A stretch of DNA of 64,000 bases from Corydoras sp. C115. Taxonomy: Eukaryota > Chordata > Actinopteri > Siluriformes > Callichthyidae. The notes below the pieces were generated by a model. It did no database searches, was not told where the DNA came from, and saw only the letters and a list, made by a program, of their open reading frames with translations. The position numbers and the translations under genes are program-made. Every line of letters begins with the position of its first letter. Position 1 is the first letter of the stretch. Below, in pieces: positions 9,560-21,133 of this stretch. The stretch is from positions 1,193,501 through 1,257,500 of the forward strand of contig JAFMOC010000002.1 of the NCBI GenBank assembly GCA_019802505.1. The letters are read 5' to 3'.

Positions 9560-9887
9560 CTGAAACGGCGCACTCCGGCTCAATCGTGGATGCACGTGTC
9601 TGACATGCAGTGCACGTACCGTACGTTTCTTGGCTCCGCGCCTGTGTCTCGCAACAGGGGGTTTAACAAACCGGACTGGACCATCAGTCCAGAACTCCTC
9701 AGAGTTTAGTAGGGTACGTATAGACGGAATATGCCCATACAGGTAAGATCTCGATAATATCAAGACCTTCCTCTGCGCAGAGCGACTCATACCCACTCCT
9801 CCACATAAATTCATCATCGGAGTCGTACCACTCCGAAACCACTGAATTACAGCTGTGTTTACGGCTCCGGGGCGGCAGGCAACGCAT
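9560..9887 (-). pseudogene. Frameshifted copy of the element's N-terminal module
   Basis: From the ATG at 9887 on minus the reading contains DSDDEFMWRSGYESLCAEEGL, matching the first element's IDSDDEWLWRYGYAALCAEEGL region. A short deletion near 9745 removes the SDDEGE part and changes frame. The alternative frame then continues YLYGHIPSIRTLLNSEEFW and the TDGPVRFVKP block. Similarity of both halves to the intact ORF shows a shared protein module rather than chance. Confidence 0.65.
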
Positions 9888-10328
9888 ACCGGTGTACTCG
9901 CGGACACGACGGAGGGCGCCGCGAGTACAAGGGTTTACGGCCCCCGCAAAAAAAAAAAAAAAACGCTTACCTGGGCTCTGAACTCCCCAAATTTATTGGC
10001 ACATCGTTTCGGTCACGCTCGCTTACCTCGATAGGAACGGCTGCGCAGCGGAATGTGCAGAGCCGAAGCACCCTAACTTGCTGAAGGAAGCCAGGCACAA
10101 CAGGTAGCAGAACAAAAGGTTTTTATTAAAGGTGTAGGGACACCATAAAAACAGGAGGTACAAACACAAGCGGACATAAAACTAATGACATGCACGGAGA
10201 AAGTGGAACACTGGAAAGTGGAGAAAGTGGAACACTGGAGCTAAAAACAAACCAATGAATGAACCCGGTTAATAAACTAAAATGCAAATGCAAACACAAG
10301 TTAATTAACCTAAATGATAAGGAACAGA

Positions 10329-10466
10329 GCGGCACGGTGGCTTAGTGGTTAGCACGTTCGCCTCTCAGCACTAGGGATTCTCGGTTCAAATCCCCATCTG
10401 GGTGGAGTTTCCATGTGTCCACGTGGGTTTCCTCCGGGTTCTCCGGTTTCCTCCCACAGTCCAAAA
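10329..10466 (+). repeat. V-SINE/DANA-like SINE, 3'-truncated
   Basis: The tRNA-like head and half of the central region are present, ending after CCACAGTCCAAAAA. It is inserted in the right LTR of the decayed LTR element. Confidence 0.8.
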
Positions 10467-10534
10467 ACTGTGTGTATTTACAAAAAGTGTATTTAAAAAT
10501 ATATTTTTTAAAAAGGCCTAGGGCACCTGTTACA

Positions 10535-11140
10535 GAGTTGATGGGTTATGTGGTTACATTTGTTGCTTTGAGACATTGTACGTTTTGATTTGTTTTTAAA
10601 TATTTGTAAAAACACTTTTCGGAGCTATTGTTAGTGCTTTATTGTGTGGTTTATTAGTCCATACACAACATTTTACTTTGTGGTTTTCATTCTCTATACT
10701 GATGTTACAGTATGTTATATGTTATGTAACAAATTGTGTATTTCTACCAAGAGCTGCCTATTCTTCATACACTAATGTTCTATTAAAAAAACAAATTAAA
10801 AGAAAGATATATTCACCCACACTCAACAAAACAATGACAATGTAGAAACATTGGGCAAATAGTTTTTAACTTCGTATATAACTTTATTACAGTCACATGT
10901 ACAATTTAAAGCAGGTGTTATTAAACCATAAGTGCTGTAAAACATTAACATATCACTGCAAATTCAACATCTGTAAACTCAAGAATATTGCCTTTGTATC
11001 TCTGATTTACTAGAACGAGTGAAGACTGTGGGCTTGTTGGACTCTGAGGTGGGAGGGGTGCAAGGGCAATGACTTCTTCAGTACACAGTGGTGATTACAA
11101 GTTTGTGATTATATACATGACCTTTCTTTCTTTAGTTGTG
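10535..11140. other. AT-rich spacer, nothing recognised
   Basis: No coding frame or known repeat can be supported here. Confidence 0.5.
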
Positions 11141-11147
11141 ATTTTGC

Positions 11148-12386
11148 CATCCATCCATCCGTCCATTATCTTCCACTTGTCCGGGATTCAGGTCACGGGG
11201 GCAGCAACGGAAGTAGGGAGACCCAGACCTCCCTCGCCCCAGCCACCTCCACCAGCTCGACTGGGGGAACCCCGAGGCCTTCCCAAACCAGTTGAGAGAT
11301 ATAATCCCTCAAGTATGTCCTGGGTCTTCCCAGGGGTCTCCTCCCAGCTGGACTTGCCTGAAACACCTCCCCAGGGAGGCGCCCAGGAGGTATCCTTACC
11401 AGATGCCCGAACCACCTCAACTGGCTCCTTTCGACGCGGAGGAGTAGCGGCTCTACTCCGAGTCTCTCCCGGATGACCGAGCTTCTAACCCCATCTCTAA
11501 GGGAGAGCCCAGCCACCCGCGGAGAAAACCCATTTCGGCCGTTTGTATTCACAATCTTGTTCTTTCAGTCATTACTCAAAGCACATGACCATAGGTGTGG
11601 GTAGGAACATATATGGACTGGTAAATCGAGAGCCTTACCTTATTGATTTGCTCCTTTTTCGCCACAACAGACCGGTATAGGGTCCGCATCACTGCTGACC
11701 CCTCACCGATCTGTCTGTCAATCTCACGCTCCATCTTACCATCATCTTTTCCGACTGAGAACCATGGCCTCAGATTTGGAGGTGCTGATTTTCATGCAGG
11801 CCACTTCACACTCGGCTGCAAACCAAACAGCAGCAATGTGATCCTCAGATCACCAAACTGGGCACCCTCCATCCCCTGGCTGTGCCTAGAAATTCTGTCC
11901 ATATAAATTATGAACAGAACCAGTGACAAAAGACAGCCCTGACGGAGTCCAACCCTCACAAACAAATCAGACTTACTGCCGGCCATGCAAACCAAGGTCC
12001 TGCTTCGCACATACAGGGACTGAATGGCCCATAGTAAGGAGCATGTACCCCACAAAACACATGTAGACTGGTTGGGCAAACTCCCATGAACCCTCAAGGA
12101 TCCTGGAGAGAGTAAAGAGCTGGTCCAGTGTTCCACGACCAGGACGAAAACCACATCCGAGGTTCGACTCTCAGTCGAACTCTCTTCTCCAGTACCGCTG
12201 CATAGACTTTGCCCGGTAGGCTGAGGAGTGTAATTCCTCTGTAGTTGGAAGATGTAGTCCGGTCCCCATTTTTAAAAAGAGGCACCACCACTCCCATCTG
12301 CCAGTCCAGAGGCACTGCCCCCGATAACCATGCAATGTTGAAAAGGCGGGTCAGCCAAGACTGCCCCACAATATCCAGAGCAGGGG
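11148..12386 (-). mobile_element. Rex3-type LINE (RTE clade), inactivated
   Basis: Minus-strand readings include a YRGITLLSLPGKVYA block and VGLRQGC followed by LVLFIIYMDRISRHSQG (reverse transcriptase), and downstream a C-terminal part with GVEPLLLRVERSQLRWFGH and GRPRTYLRDY. The plus-strand stretch AGTGACAAAAGACAGCCCTG near 11921-11941 resembles the widely used Rex3 PCR primer site. The coding parts lie in different frames with gaps, and the upstream half is missing. The sense 3' end is the GGAT-rich stretch at about 11150-11165. Confidence 0.75.
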
Positions 12387-12480
12387 TCTCAAACTCAAAT
12401 TACCTGGGGGCCACTAATCAGGCTGTATTTTTGATGAGGGGCCAGATTAAAGAATTGCAACAAAAAGCAGCGGGAAATCG
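12387..12480 (+). repeat. hAT-like element end
   Basis: It begins CAGGGGTCTCAAACTC, a terminal sequence typical of vertebrate hAT/Charlie-type elements, followed by CTGGGGGCC. The opposite end was not located. Confidence 0.45.
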
Positions 12481-12990
12481 GAAAATCAACTATTTATATA
12501 ATAACTATGTACACATATTGTAATTCAAATACATTTTGTACATTGTACATTCAAATACATTCAGTGTTTGCTCAGTGCTTGCCACCAGAAACTTGACAGT
12601 GCTTCTTCTGACACAAATGAGCCACATTTGCTTTAAGTGAGTTTGCAGTGGACACTCTGATGATGGACTGGAGATGGGCATCGGTTAGTCTGGATCTGTG
12701 CTTTTAATAAATCTGTGGATTTATTAAATTTTACAGTTGAGAAGATTTTTTCACACACATGTACTTTTTTTCCAAGTCAACTTTTCTTTTCTTTTTTTAG
12801 AGTTTCGAAAGTGACATTTTTGCTAACAAAATGTTTTTGCTGGGAATGGTGAGCGCATGCGTAGCGTAGTGTCACATCCACTTTACCTTCTGTACCTGCT
12901 ATTCCCCTTCCTGCCACTGGTGGCGCTCGGAGTTCTTCTCCAGATTTCTGATTACTACTTCCTGTTTATCTCTCTATTAAGCTGTTCGGT
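12481..12990. other. Spacer, nothing recognised
   Basis: No gene seen. It may include the rest of the hAT-like element, but I cannot define it. Confidence 0.4.
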
Positions 12991-12996
12991 TGGATT

Positions 12997-13206
12997 ACAT
13001 TTACATTTACATTTGGTCATTTAGCAGACGCTTTTATCCAAAGCGACTTACAAAGTGAGAACAGGGTTAAACACAACAACCCTGGAGCAATGAGGGTTAA
13101 GAGTCTTGCTCAAGGACCCAAATTGGTAACTTCAGGCGACCTGGGATTTGAACCGCCAACCTTCAGATTGATAGTCCAATGCCCTGACCACTGAGCTACC
13201 ACTCCG
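12997..13206 (-). repeat. tRNA-derived SINE with L2-type tail
   Basis: On minus it runs from a tRNA-like head (GGTAGCTCAGTGGT) and TTCAAATCCC box to the tail AGTCGCTTTGGATAAAAGCG TCTGCTAAATGA, the stem-loop shared by UnaL2-type LINEs and their SINEs. A short GGATT repeat flanks both ends. Confidence 0.8.
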
Positions 13207-13898
13207 GATTGGCTGTTTGCGTCTGATCTTCGGTAATGCGCTGTTTGCACTGATCTCTCTTCTGTTCTATGGATTACCTCTCTGGAGAGTTCGGTTTCCT
13301 GAGTGTCAGTGATCATCTTCATGGCGGCGTTACACCATCAGTACGTTTACTGGGGTTTGAGCGCTGTTTTCAATAAACCAGTTGTAGAATGTTGTGCTGT
13401 AACATGGGCACTATGCTTAAACTCTCATCAAAATCAGCTCTAGTTCAAGAAATAATTACTGATAACTCCCTTAATGTCCTCTCTCTCTCACAGAAAACTG
13501 GATCAGGACCAATGAATACTCAGTATTAAATGATGACTCTCCACTTGGTTATAGTTATGCTCATAAAACACATTCTAGTGGACGAGGAGGTTGAGTGGCT
13601 ATGATCTATAAAGAAAACATAAATGTAACACTTAATAATAAGTATGAGCCAAAATCCTTCGAAGCTCTTGTACTCAACATTACCAGTTCATATTTATTAA
13701 AAAAGAAATCCAATTTAATGCAACTTATTACCGTATACCGCCCTCCAGGCCCCACTAGACAAGTTTCAATTAGCTTTTGACTATATTCCCGATTCCATTG
13801 GCATCAGTCAATGTGTGGTTGGTGAAACACATCGCTGTAAACATACATTAGACTTAATTTTATCACATGGTATTAACTTAACAATAATTTAACTATTG

Positions 13899-14246
13899 AG
13901 GGTGGCACGGTGGCTTAGTGGTTAGCATGTTCGCCTCTCAGCACTAGGGATTCCTGGTTTGAATCCCAATCTGGGTGGAGTTTCCATGTTCTCCCCGTGT
14001 CCGCATGGGTTTCCTCCGGGTTCTCCGGTTTCCTCCCACAGTCCAAAAACATGGATCAAGTCAATTGAGTTCTCCAAATTGCCCCATATAGTGTTTGTGT
14101 GAGTGAGTGTGTGCCCAGCGATGGATTGGCGCCCTGTCCTGGGTGTGTCTGCCCAGCGCTTGAGACGTTCTCCCCTGGATGGGCATGGGGAACCCCACCG
14201 CGACCCTAGTAGAGGATAAAGCGGAAGATAATGGATGGATGGATGG
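13899..14246 (+). repeat. V-SINE/DANA-like SINE nested in the L2 LINE
   Basis: Full-length copy with a (GGAT)n tail. A perfect 13-bp target duplication AATTTAACTATTG is at 13886-13898 and 14247-14259. The L2 endonuclease reading resumes directly after it. Confidence 0.95.
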
Positions 14247-14633
14247 AATTTAACTATTGTTCCACAAATTGAGGTCATTTCTGATCATTATTTAATAACA
14301 TACGCCTCAGAAATTGATATTGATCCAGTCATAAAACAACGATACAATATGAAGCGCACAATTATTCCCTCTACTGCTGCATCATTCCTACAACATTTTC
14401 CTGAATTAAACATTAAATCAGCATCAAGACCAGATGAACTTGAAAACACAGCTGAATACCTTGTACAACACGTGTTTTCTACAACCTTAGACAGAGTAGC
14501 TCCACCTAAACTAAAAAGAATTAAAGATAAAAGACTCCTTCCATGGTGCAATGATCAAACACGCTCCCTGAAACAAACAACTAGAGCCATGGAGCGTAAA
14601 TGGAGACAAACTAAACTAAATTAAAGGTAGTAG

Positions 14634-14837
14634 AGGGGAGTGGTAGCTCAGTGGTTAGGGTGTTGGGCTGTCAATCTGAAGGTTGGGGGTTCAAATCCCA
14701 CTGAAGTTACCAATGTGGGTCCTTGAGCAAGACCCTTAACCCTCATTGCTCCAGGGATGTTGTGATTAACCCTGTGCTCACCTTGTAAGTCGCTTTGGAT
14801 AAAAGCGTCTGCTAAATGACCCAATTTAATTTAATTT
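14634..14837 (+). repeat. tRNA-derived SINE with L2-type tail, nested in the L2 LINE
   Basis: Head GGTAGCTCAGTGGTTAGGG, box GGTTCAAATCCC, tail AAGTCGCTTTGGATAAAAGC. Flanks AAATTAAAGGTA and AATTTAAAGGTA look like a 12-bp target duplication with one mismatch. Confidence 0.85.
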
Positions 14838-16235
14838 TCAATTTAAAGGTAATAAGGGTTGCATGGAAGGACAGTATGTCTGAGTATAAACATGTATTTA
14901 ATGCAGCAAAGACTAATTATTATGAATCAATAGACAACAAAAACAAGCACAGATTTTAACTCCGAATGCTACTGAATCAGATTCACAGATTCACGTACAG
15001 TTCAGCAGCAATGGTTTTATGAATTTCTTTACTGATAAAACTGAGAACTTGAATTATGTAAAGCATCATGTAGCATAATCAATAATCAACACTCACCAGT
15101 TACTGAAAAATCTAGTGTACAGAAAGTAATATAGTACAAGAGTTAAATACCTTTAACCCCATATCTAAAAAAGAGCTTGTCTAATTAATTACACAAAGAC
15201 GACATCCCGTCTGTTAGACCCAATACCTACAAATCTGCTTAAACTCATATTACAGAGCCTTTAAAAACATTATTAATTCATAACTTAAAATAGGCTATGT
15301 GCCAAATATCTGAAGTATGCGGTCATTAAACTATTACTTAAAAAACTAATTTGGATCCTCTAATACTATCCAACTACAGACCAATATCAAACCTTCCTTC
15401 TGTCTCTAAAATCTTAGAAAAAATTGTATTCAACAAGCTAAATCGTTATCTTCTAGCTAATAAAGTAGTTAATGACTTATTAATTACCTTCTGATAATAT
15501 CAAAATCTCTTCTCTTGTCTTATTAGATCTTAGTGCAGCCTTTGACACAAAAGATCATAACATCTTACTCTATAGATTAGAGAACACTGTGGGCATTACA
15601 GGTTCTGTACTCCAGTGGTTTAAATCCTACCTGACAGATTGATTTGAGTTCACCAGTGTAAACAATCAATGTTATGATTTTGCTAAAGTTAAATATGGTG
15701 TTCCATGGTCGGTTCTCGGACAACTCCTATTTGCCTCCTATTTCACATATTCACGAGTCCAGTTCATCATTAGTAGAGTCTGAGTCTGCAGTATCTGCCC
15801 CTTTTAGTTATGTTGCTCTAGTCAGTTATGCCTGTGTCACATGCTGCACTGTGTCAATCAAACTCTGGTTATTACTTAAAAACTTATCGTCAGCTCTTCA
15901 TCCATGGCAGCACTGTGGCTACGACAATTACTGGATGGAACCTGGATTTGAGTTATTCAATTGTTAAATACGGACACCTGGTCATCACACAATCTGTACA
16001 TGGCTGTCCTACATTGTTGATGCTGCCCGGCCGCTCAAGGAGGATGAGTCCCCCAATGAGCCTTGGGCCTCCCAAGGTTTCTCCCTTAAAATAACAACAT
16101 AATGAGGAGTTTTTTCTTGCCTTTTTTGGCTTGCTCTTTGGGGTTCAAAGGCTTATAACTATGTAAAGCTGCTTTGTGACAATGTACTATAGTGCTATAT
16201 AAATAAACTGTGCTAAATAAAATTGAACTCCAAAT

Positions 16236-16807
16236 TGACCTTCAAAGTAAATGTGGTGGAGCTCGACAATGTAGGCACTGTTGTGCTTGTATGGGGGACT
16301 AAATATTTACTGTATACTTTTAAATACTCGATTTTGCTAAAGCCTACTGTAAGGTCATTGTTGAAGCTCTAGAGGTAGGGTCCTTTTCAGTAAGAGGACC
16401 AAGGACCTTGTTTTAAATATTAATAACAATTAAATTCATTTCTTCCTCATTTTTATTTCTGCATTTTTAATATTTTTTCTAGTATAGTTTAAAATTCAAG
16501 ATAATGTAGCTTATGGAAACCCAGAGAAAATAAAAAATCTTTCACAACTTTTTTTCATTTTTGGGTGTTTTTTGGACAGGGGTTCACTGCCATTAGATTC
16601 TGGAGAGATGGTGCTGTACAGAAACTACATCTGCCATTAAAATCACGGCCCCTGTGGCAGGTGTATTGACGAGACCATCCAGCCAATAAAATGAACTGTG
16701 AACTGCGTTTTATACGATAGAAGAGTTTGTCATGTATCTGACAATTAAAATGCCTCGAACCATGAAAATGTTGTTATAAAATTGCGCTTAATACTAAATG
16801 TACAATG
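16236..16807. other. Spacer, nothing recognised
   Basis: AT-rich sequence without a supportable gene or repeat. Confidence 0.45.
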
Positions 16808-16815
16808 GTTCAAAA

Positions 16816-16966
16816 CAGGGGCGTCGTTAGACATGGGCTTTCGGGGCTATAACCCCGGATGGTCTGTCAGTAGCCCCGGATCAATCGAGAGCAGCTTTCT
16901 CTGCAGCCTCTCCTCCAGCAGCGGGACCGAACGATGGACTCACCGTCAGCTGTTTGTGTTTCTAAG

Positions 16967-17018
<52 letters not shown>

Positions 17019-17462
17019 GAGACAAATTTTTTTCGCCATTATAGGAAATAAAGTTACCGTAATAACTGTATGTTGGCTGTAAAGAGCAGTTTCTCAGCTT
17101 TCATAAACCGTTAGAATTTTTCTGAAGTCGTAAACAAAGTTTCGGTATTTCAAATAAAACCTTAACTGTCTCATCGTAAAACGGATTCATTCTTTTCTGT
17201 CGAAGCTCAGGTTCGTTTATTCAAACATTTTCAGCCAAAACCATCATTAATTAGAAATGAATGTGCGATCCACTTATGACAGAAATATTTCATATGTTAT
17301 TTAATTTATCCCATATAACTAAATGATCAAACAAAATGAAAATAACAGTTTGAAGAATTGACAAATACACTCATGAATGGCACCATTTTAAAGAGGACAG
17401 AGGGGGAATAAGGGATCTGGGGCTAAAGCCCCTGATGTTTCTAAACCCTAAAAACGCCCCTG
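16816..17462 (+). mobile_element. hAT-type MITE with 8-bp target duplication
   Basis: It starts CAGGGGCGTCGTTAGAC and ends CTAAAAACGCCCCTG, so the inverted termini are CAGGGGCGT. The 8-bp duplication GTTCAAAA is at 16808-16815 and 17463-17470, the size expected for hAT insertion. No transposase is present (647 bp). A (GT)n run lies at about 16970-17014. Confidence 0.85.
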
Positions 17463-17470
17463 GTTCAAAA

Positions 17471-17829
17471 CCATAATAAATAAATCCAAATTAGATATTT
17501 ATGTTAACAAGATTAATCATAATTACAAGTGTGTGAACATTTCTATACATTTGAAATTATAAATAGAAAATGTATTTGTGTTTTACTGTGAGGGATTTAA
17601 AGAATATGGCTCAGTGTGGACATATTTATATTTATTTTAATAAAAAGCCATTTTTGGGAGGAGGTCTGTAAGGCAACAGCATCAGCAACACGCAGCTGAA
17701 AGAATCTGTAACATCAGGTGACGTCATGTGACATAGTTTCTGTGCTGCACCGTGTCTCCAGCAGATCCAAATCAGATCTATTGGCAGATGAGACCCCGCG
17801 GGTCTTAAAAACATCCCGTTATCCGAACT
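17471..17829. other. Spacer, nothing recognised
   Basis: No gene or known repeat seen. Confidence 0.4.
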
Positions 17830-18163
17830 TTCATTCATTCATTCATTCATTATCTCCCACTTTATCCTCTATTAGGGTCGTGGTGGGGTTCCCCATGCCC
17901 ATCCAGGGGAGAACCTCGGGCGCTGGGCAGATAGACCCAGGACAGGGCGCCAATCCATCTCTGGGCACACACTCACTCACTCAAACACACTCTATATGGG
18001 GCAATTTGGAGAACTCAATTAACTTGATCCATGTTTTTGGACTGTGGGAGGAAACCCACGCGTACACGGGGAGAACATGGAAACTCCACCCAGATGGGGA
18101 TTCGAACCGGGAATCCCTAGTGCTGAGAGGCGAACGTGCTAACCACTAAGCCACCGTGCTGCC
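17830..18163 (-). repeat. V-SINE/DANA-like SINE
   Basis: Near-complete copy on minus with a small central deletion. The head GGCAGCACGGTGGCTTAGTG is at the right end and the (GAAT)n tail at the left. Confidence 0.85.
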
Positions 18164-18309
18164 AGAACTGTCAAAAAAAAACATTATTTATTATGCAACT
18201 GTTGAAGTAAATACAACTGTAATTGCAACGTCATAAAACCGACCCCTATAAATACATAGGTGTATATATACTACTGTACACGTGTATAGATACGTTTTTA
18301 TTTACATTT

Positions 18310-18890
18310 ACATGTACTTTACATTTACATTTAGTCATTTAGCAGACGCTTTTATCCAAAGCGACTTACAAATGAGAACACCACAAGTCAGAAGCCATGG
18401 AGAAAACCAACTATACTGTAAATTCATCAAACCTGATTGTTATTCGAAGCTGCGCCTTTTTTTTTATTTTTATTTTTGTTTTTATTTTATTTTTTTTTAC
18501 AACAGGTATTTGTTAAAGAGATCTTAAGTCTTAAGTAGTTTCTTAAAACTGTTTAGTGATTCTGCCTTACGGACAGAGTTGGGAAGATCGTTCCACCATT
18601 TTGCAGTGGTGAACGCCACAGAGTAAGAATTAGCTCCTCGGTGAGGTGGAATCGCCAGGCGGCAATCATCACTGGAGCGAAGTGAACGAGTCGGAGCGTA
18701 TTTTGAAAAGATAGAGTGAAGGTAGGAGGGGGAAGATCCAGAAATGGTTCTGTATGCCAGAGTCAGTGACTTGTACTGAATGCGAGCAGCTACAGGAAGC
18801 CAATGGAGGGAAGTGAGTAATGGAGTGACATGAGTTCACTTGGGCTGGTTAAACACGAGTCGGGCTGCAGAGTTTTTATTTGCAGTCTGT
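18310..18890 (-). repeat. L2-tailed repeat of unknown family
   Basis: The left end (about 18310-18370) is the inverted L2-type tail TTTAGTCATTTAGCAGACGC. Upstream in the minus sense is about 500 bp of non-coding sequence containing GAACGCCACAGAGTAAGAAT and AGCGAAGTGAACGAG, which I take to be a LINE 3' UTR or a long SINE body. The exact family is not identified. Confidence 0.5.
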
Positions 18891-19214
18891 TATGTGCTAA
18901 AGGAGCAGAGTAGATATGTTTCTTTTTTGTTTTAAGTTATTTTAGACAACCTTGATGCATTGGTGTCCAACATTGTCTCACACAAACGTAGTCTTTGTCC
19001 CACATCTGGTGAATTGGAATCTGGTCACCCTACGTGATCACAACATAACAACATTTGGTATCTCGTGATAACGACTTAAAAATAATAACACACGTCCTCT
19101 TTGGCCTTCCGTGGTAGTTTGAGAATGTATGCACTCTCGTGTGGTGGATCATGTAAGTGTGAATAAACTGATGGAATCAGTCGGTGCTCAAATATCACCG
19201 CAGACCACGCCTAA
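18891..19214. promoter_or_regulatory. Upstream region of soga3-like gene
   Basis: No TATA box stands out. The sequence becomes GC-richer toward 19200-19320, where the likely 5' UTR exon lies. Its role as promoter rests only on its position. Confidence 0.3.
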
Positions 19215-19324
19215 CAGTGACGTCATGCCCATCGTTTTCCGGTGAACAGGGCCGCCGGAGCGGGACGCTGGGAGGATCTCCACACGGCGCTCATCAGTGT
19301 GGGACGACATGCGACGCTGAAACG
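19215..19324 (+). other. Probable 5' UTR exon of soga3-like gene
   Basis: A GC-rich block ends at a strong donor (AAACG|gtaaga, donor at 19325). The next acceptor (ttacag at 19786-19791) precedes the exon with the start codon. The left boundary is a guess. Confidence 0.4.
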
Positions 19325-19966
19325 GTAAGAGCTGTCCAAATGGCAGGGCTTTATTTCAGCGTGCAAACCAGTGACATGCGCCTATTTGCACACAAGCAAA
19401 ATATCTAGGAAATTAATTCCACTGAAAAGAACTTTAACTAGGCCTCCGAAGCCTGTTAATGAAATAATGTTGGTATGTCGGGTGTTTTTGCTACACTGTT
19501 CGACATTATACCTTCCATTAAATCGCGATCTTGAAAAAAAGTAAAGAATTGCGTGTGTTTGAGATGATTATTTAGCCTATCTAGCGGCCTTTTAGAGAGC
19601 GAAGAAAGCTGTTGCAGAGGTCTGTTGACGAGGCTTGGTCTTTTGTTTACGAATCCCTAATCGCCATTCCTAATAAACATACATTTTGAACAGAATAAGT
19701 TTTTTTTGTAGTCGATTGGGCTTTTAGAATCAATCTGCTGTAATATGAGGTGTGTAATTTGAAGTGTTGAATTGATTAATTGTAATTACAGAACAAAGCA
19801 GGTCTACGGTGAGTTGGGGCCTGACAGGACAGCCGCAGCTTTTAGTTTTGAAGAGTGGTGTTGAAGGGATTTGTGGTCATTTGATTATAAGGAGCTAATT
19901 CGCATTATTTTGGGCAGTTAACGGGAATGGACGATGAGCGACGTGTGATCAGTCACAAACACCGCC

Positions 19967-21075
19967 ATGAATCCTGCCGCAGGCGGCGCTGCAGATCCGC
20001 GCCTGCCAGACAATAACGCGAAGCCGCAGCAGCCGCGTGCTTCCTCTCCGGCCGGTTGTAAAGACGCGACAACGAAAACGACCTCGAAAAGCAGCTCGGT
20101 GAAATCGACCTCCGCTAAGCAGAGCGGCAAGAAGAGCAGGAGCAGTTCTCCGGTGTCCGCGGGCGCCGCGAAGGACAGGCCAGGAAAAGGTGCGGCTGCT
20201 GTCCACCCCACCGGTGCTGAAAGCCCCACTGCCAGACGCGCGGAGAAGGCCAAGAAAATCGAGGAGCGTCATAGTTCCACCGAAGACGCAGACGATCTTA
20301 CACCAAAGTCCGAGCGCGTAGTTTCTGATCAACCAGGCTCTACCAAATCCTGCCCCACTAAATCCAAGAACCAGAAACCCAAAGACGGAACTGCGAGCGC
20401 AGGGCGGCAAACGGCTAATAATAGCACAGTGGGATGCGGGCCTGGTTTTTGGAGGGAGGGGTGTTTACAGTCCGAGCTCATTCAGTTTCATATGAATAAG
20501 AGCTTGAAAAAAGACGGAAACATGCACACAAAGGTGAGCTCACCAGTCGCCGGGATGGAAGTGTCTCCGCAGCTGCCCACTCGAGCTACCCAGACTCATA
20601 TCGAACAAGATCTACGGGATGAAATAGAGGATCTCAACGATGAAAATGAAAACCTCAAGGTATGTTTCCTTGGTTATGTAAAAGTATTTAAGTTCTATAA
20701 TGATCCAATGGAATTTTGGTATTTTATCACACCATCTGCGGGAGACCTTTTTTTAAATCATCTTGGCACTGCCACATTAAAAGGCATTTTCCTTTTTTGT
20801 TTTTATTTACAGGGAATTAACCTTCAAACTATAGTTACCGTATGCAATAATTGTATTTTAATTATAAGTGTCTTAAGTATTTTGATACCATTAAATAACA
20901 TAATTAACCAGTGGTATTATTATTATTATTGTTATTATTATTTCATCCATCCATCCATCCATTATCTTTCGCTTAATCCTCATTCCCATCCAGGGAAGAA
21001 ACATTTCGGGCGCTGGGCAGATACACCCAGGACAGGGTGCCAATTCATCACTGGGCACACATCTCTTACACACCA

Positions 21076-21133
<58 letters not shown>

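Larger units (their letters stand above)
9203..10534 (-). mobile_element. Decayed relative of the 5092-8726 LTR element
   Basis: The left LTR starts at 9203 (TGTCACGC) and is cut short near 9460. The internal part runs to about 10010. The right LTR starts near 10011 (GGTCACGC) and ends GCACCTGTTACA at 10534. A truncated SINE sits inside the right LTR at 10329-10466. The minisatellite and most of the internal 3' part are absent. The leader block next to the right LTR matches that of the first element, including a CAG|GTAAGC donor-like site on minus. The LTRs differ from each other and from the first element, so this is an older insertion. Confidence 0.75.
13440..16235 (+). mobile_element. L2-clade LINE, degenerate, with two nested SINEs
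   Basis: The plus-strand readings begin with endonuclease pieces (VAMIYKENINV, LITVYRPPGPT, HTLDLILSHGINLTI, ISDHYLITYAS). They continue with the linker DRVAPPKLKRIKDKRLLPWC and then reverse-transcriptase pieces (PISNLPSVSKILEKIVFNKL, LVLLDLSAAFDT, WFKSYLTD). Many stops and frameshifts separate them. The 3' end has the CTGCTTTGTGACAATG motif and an AATAAAATTGAA tail at about 16170-16235. SINEs at 13899-14246 and 14634-14837 interrupt it. Confidence 0.8.
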
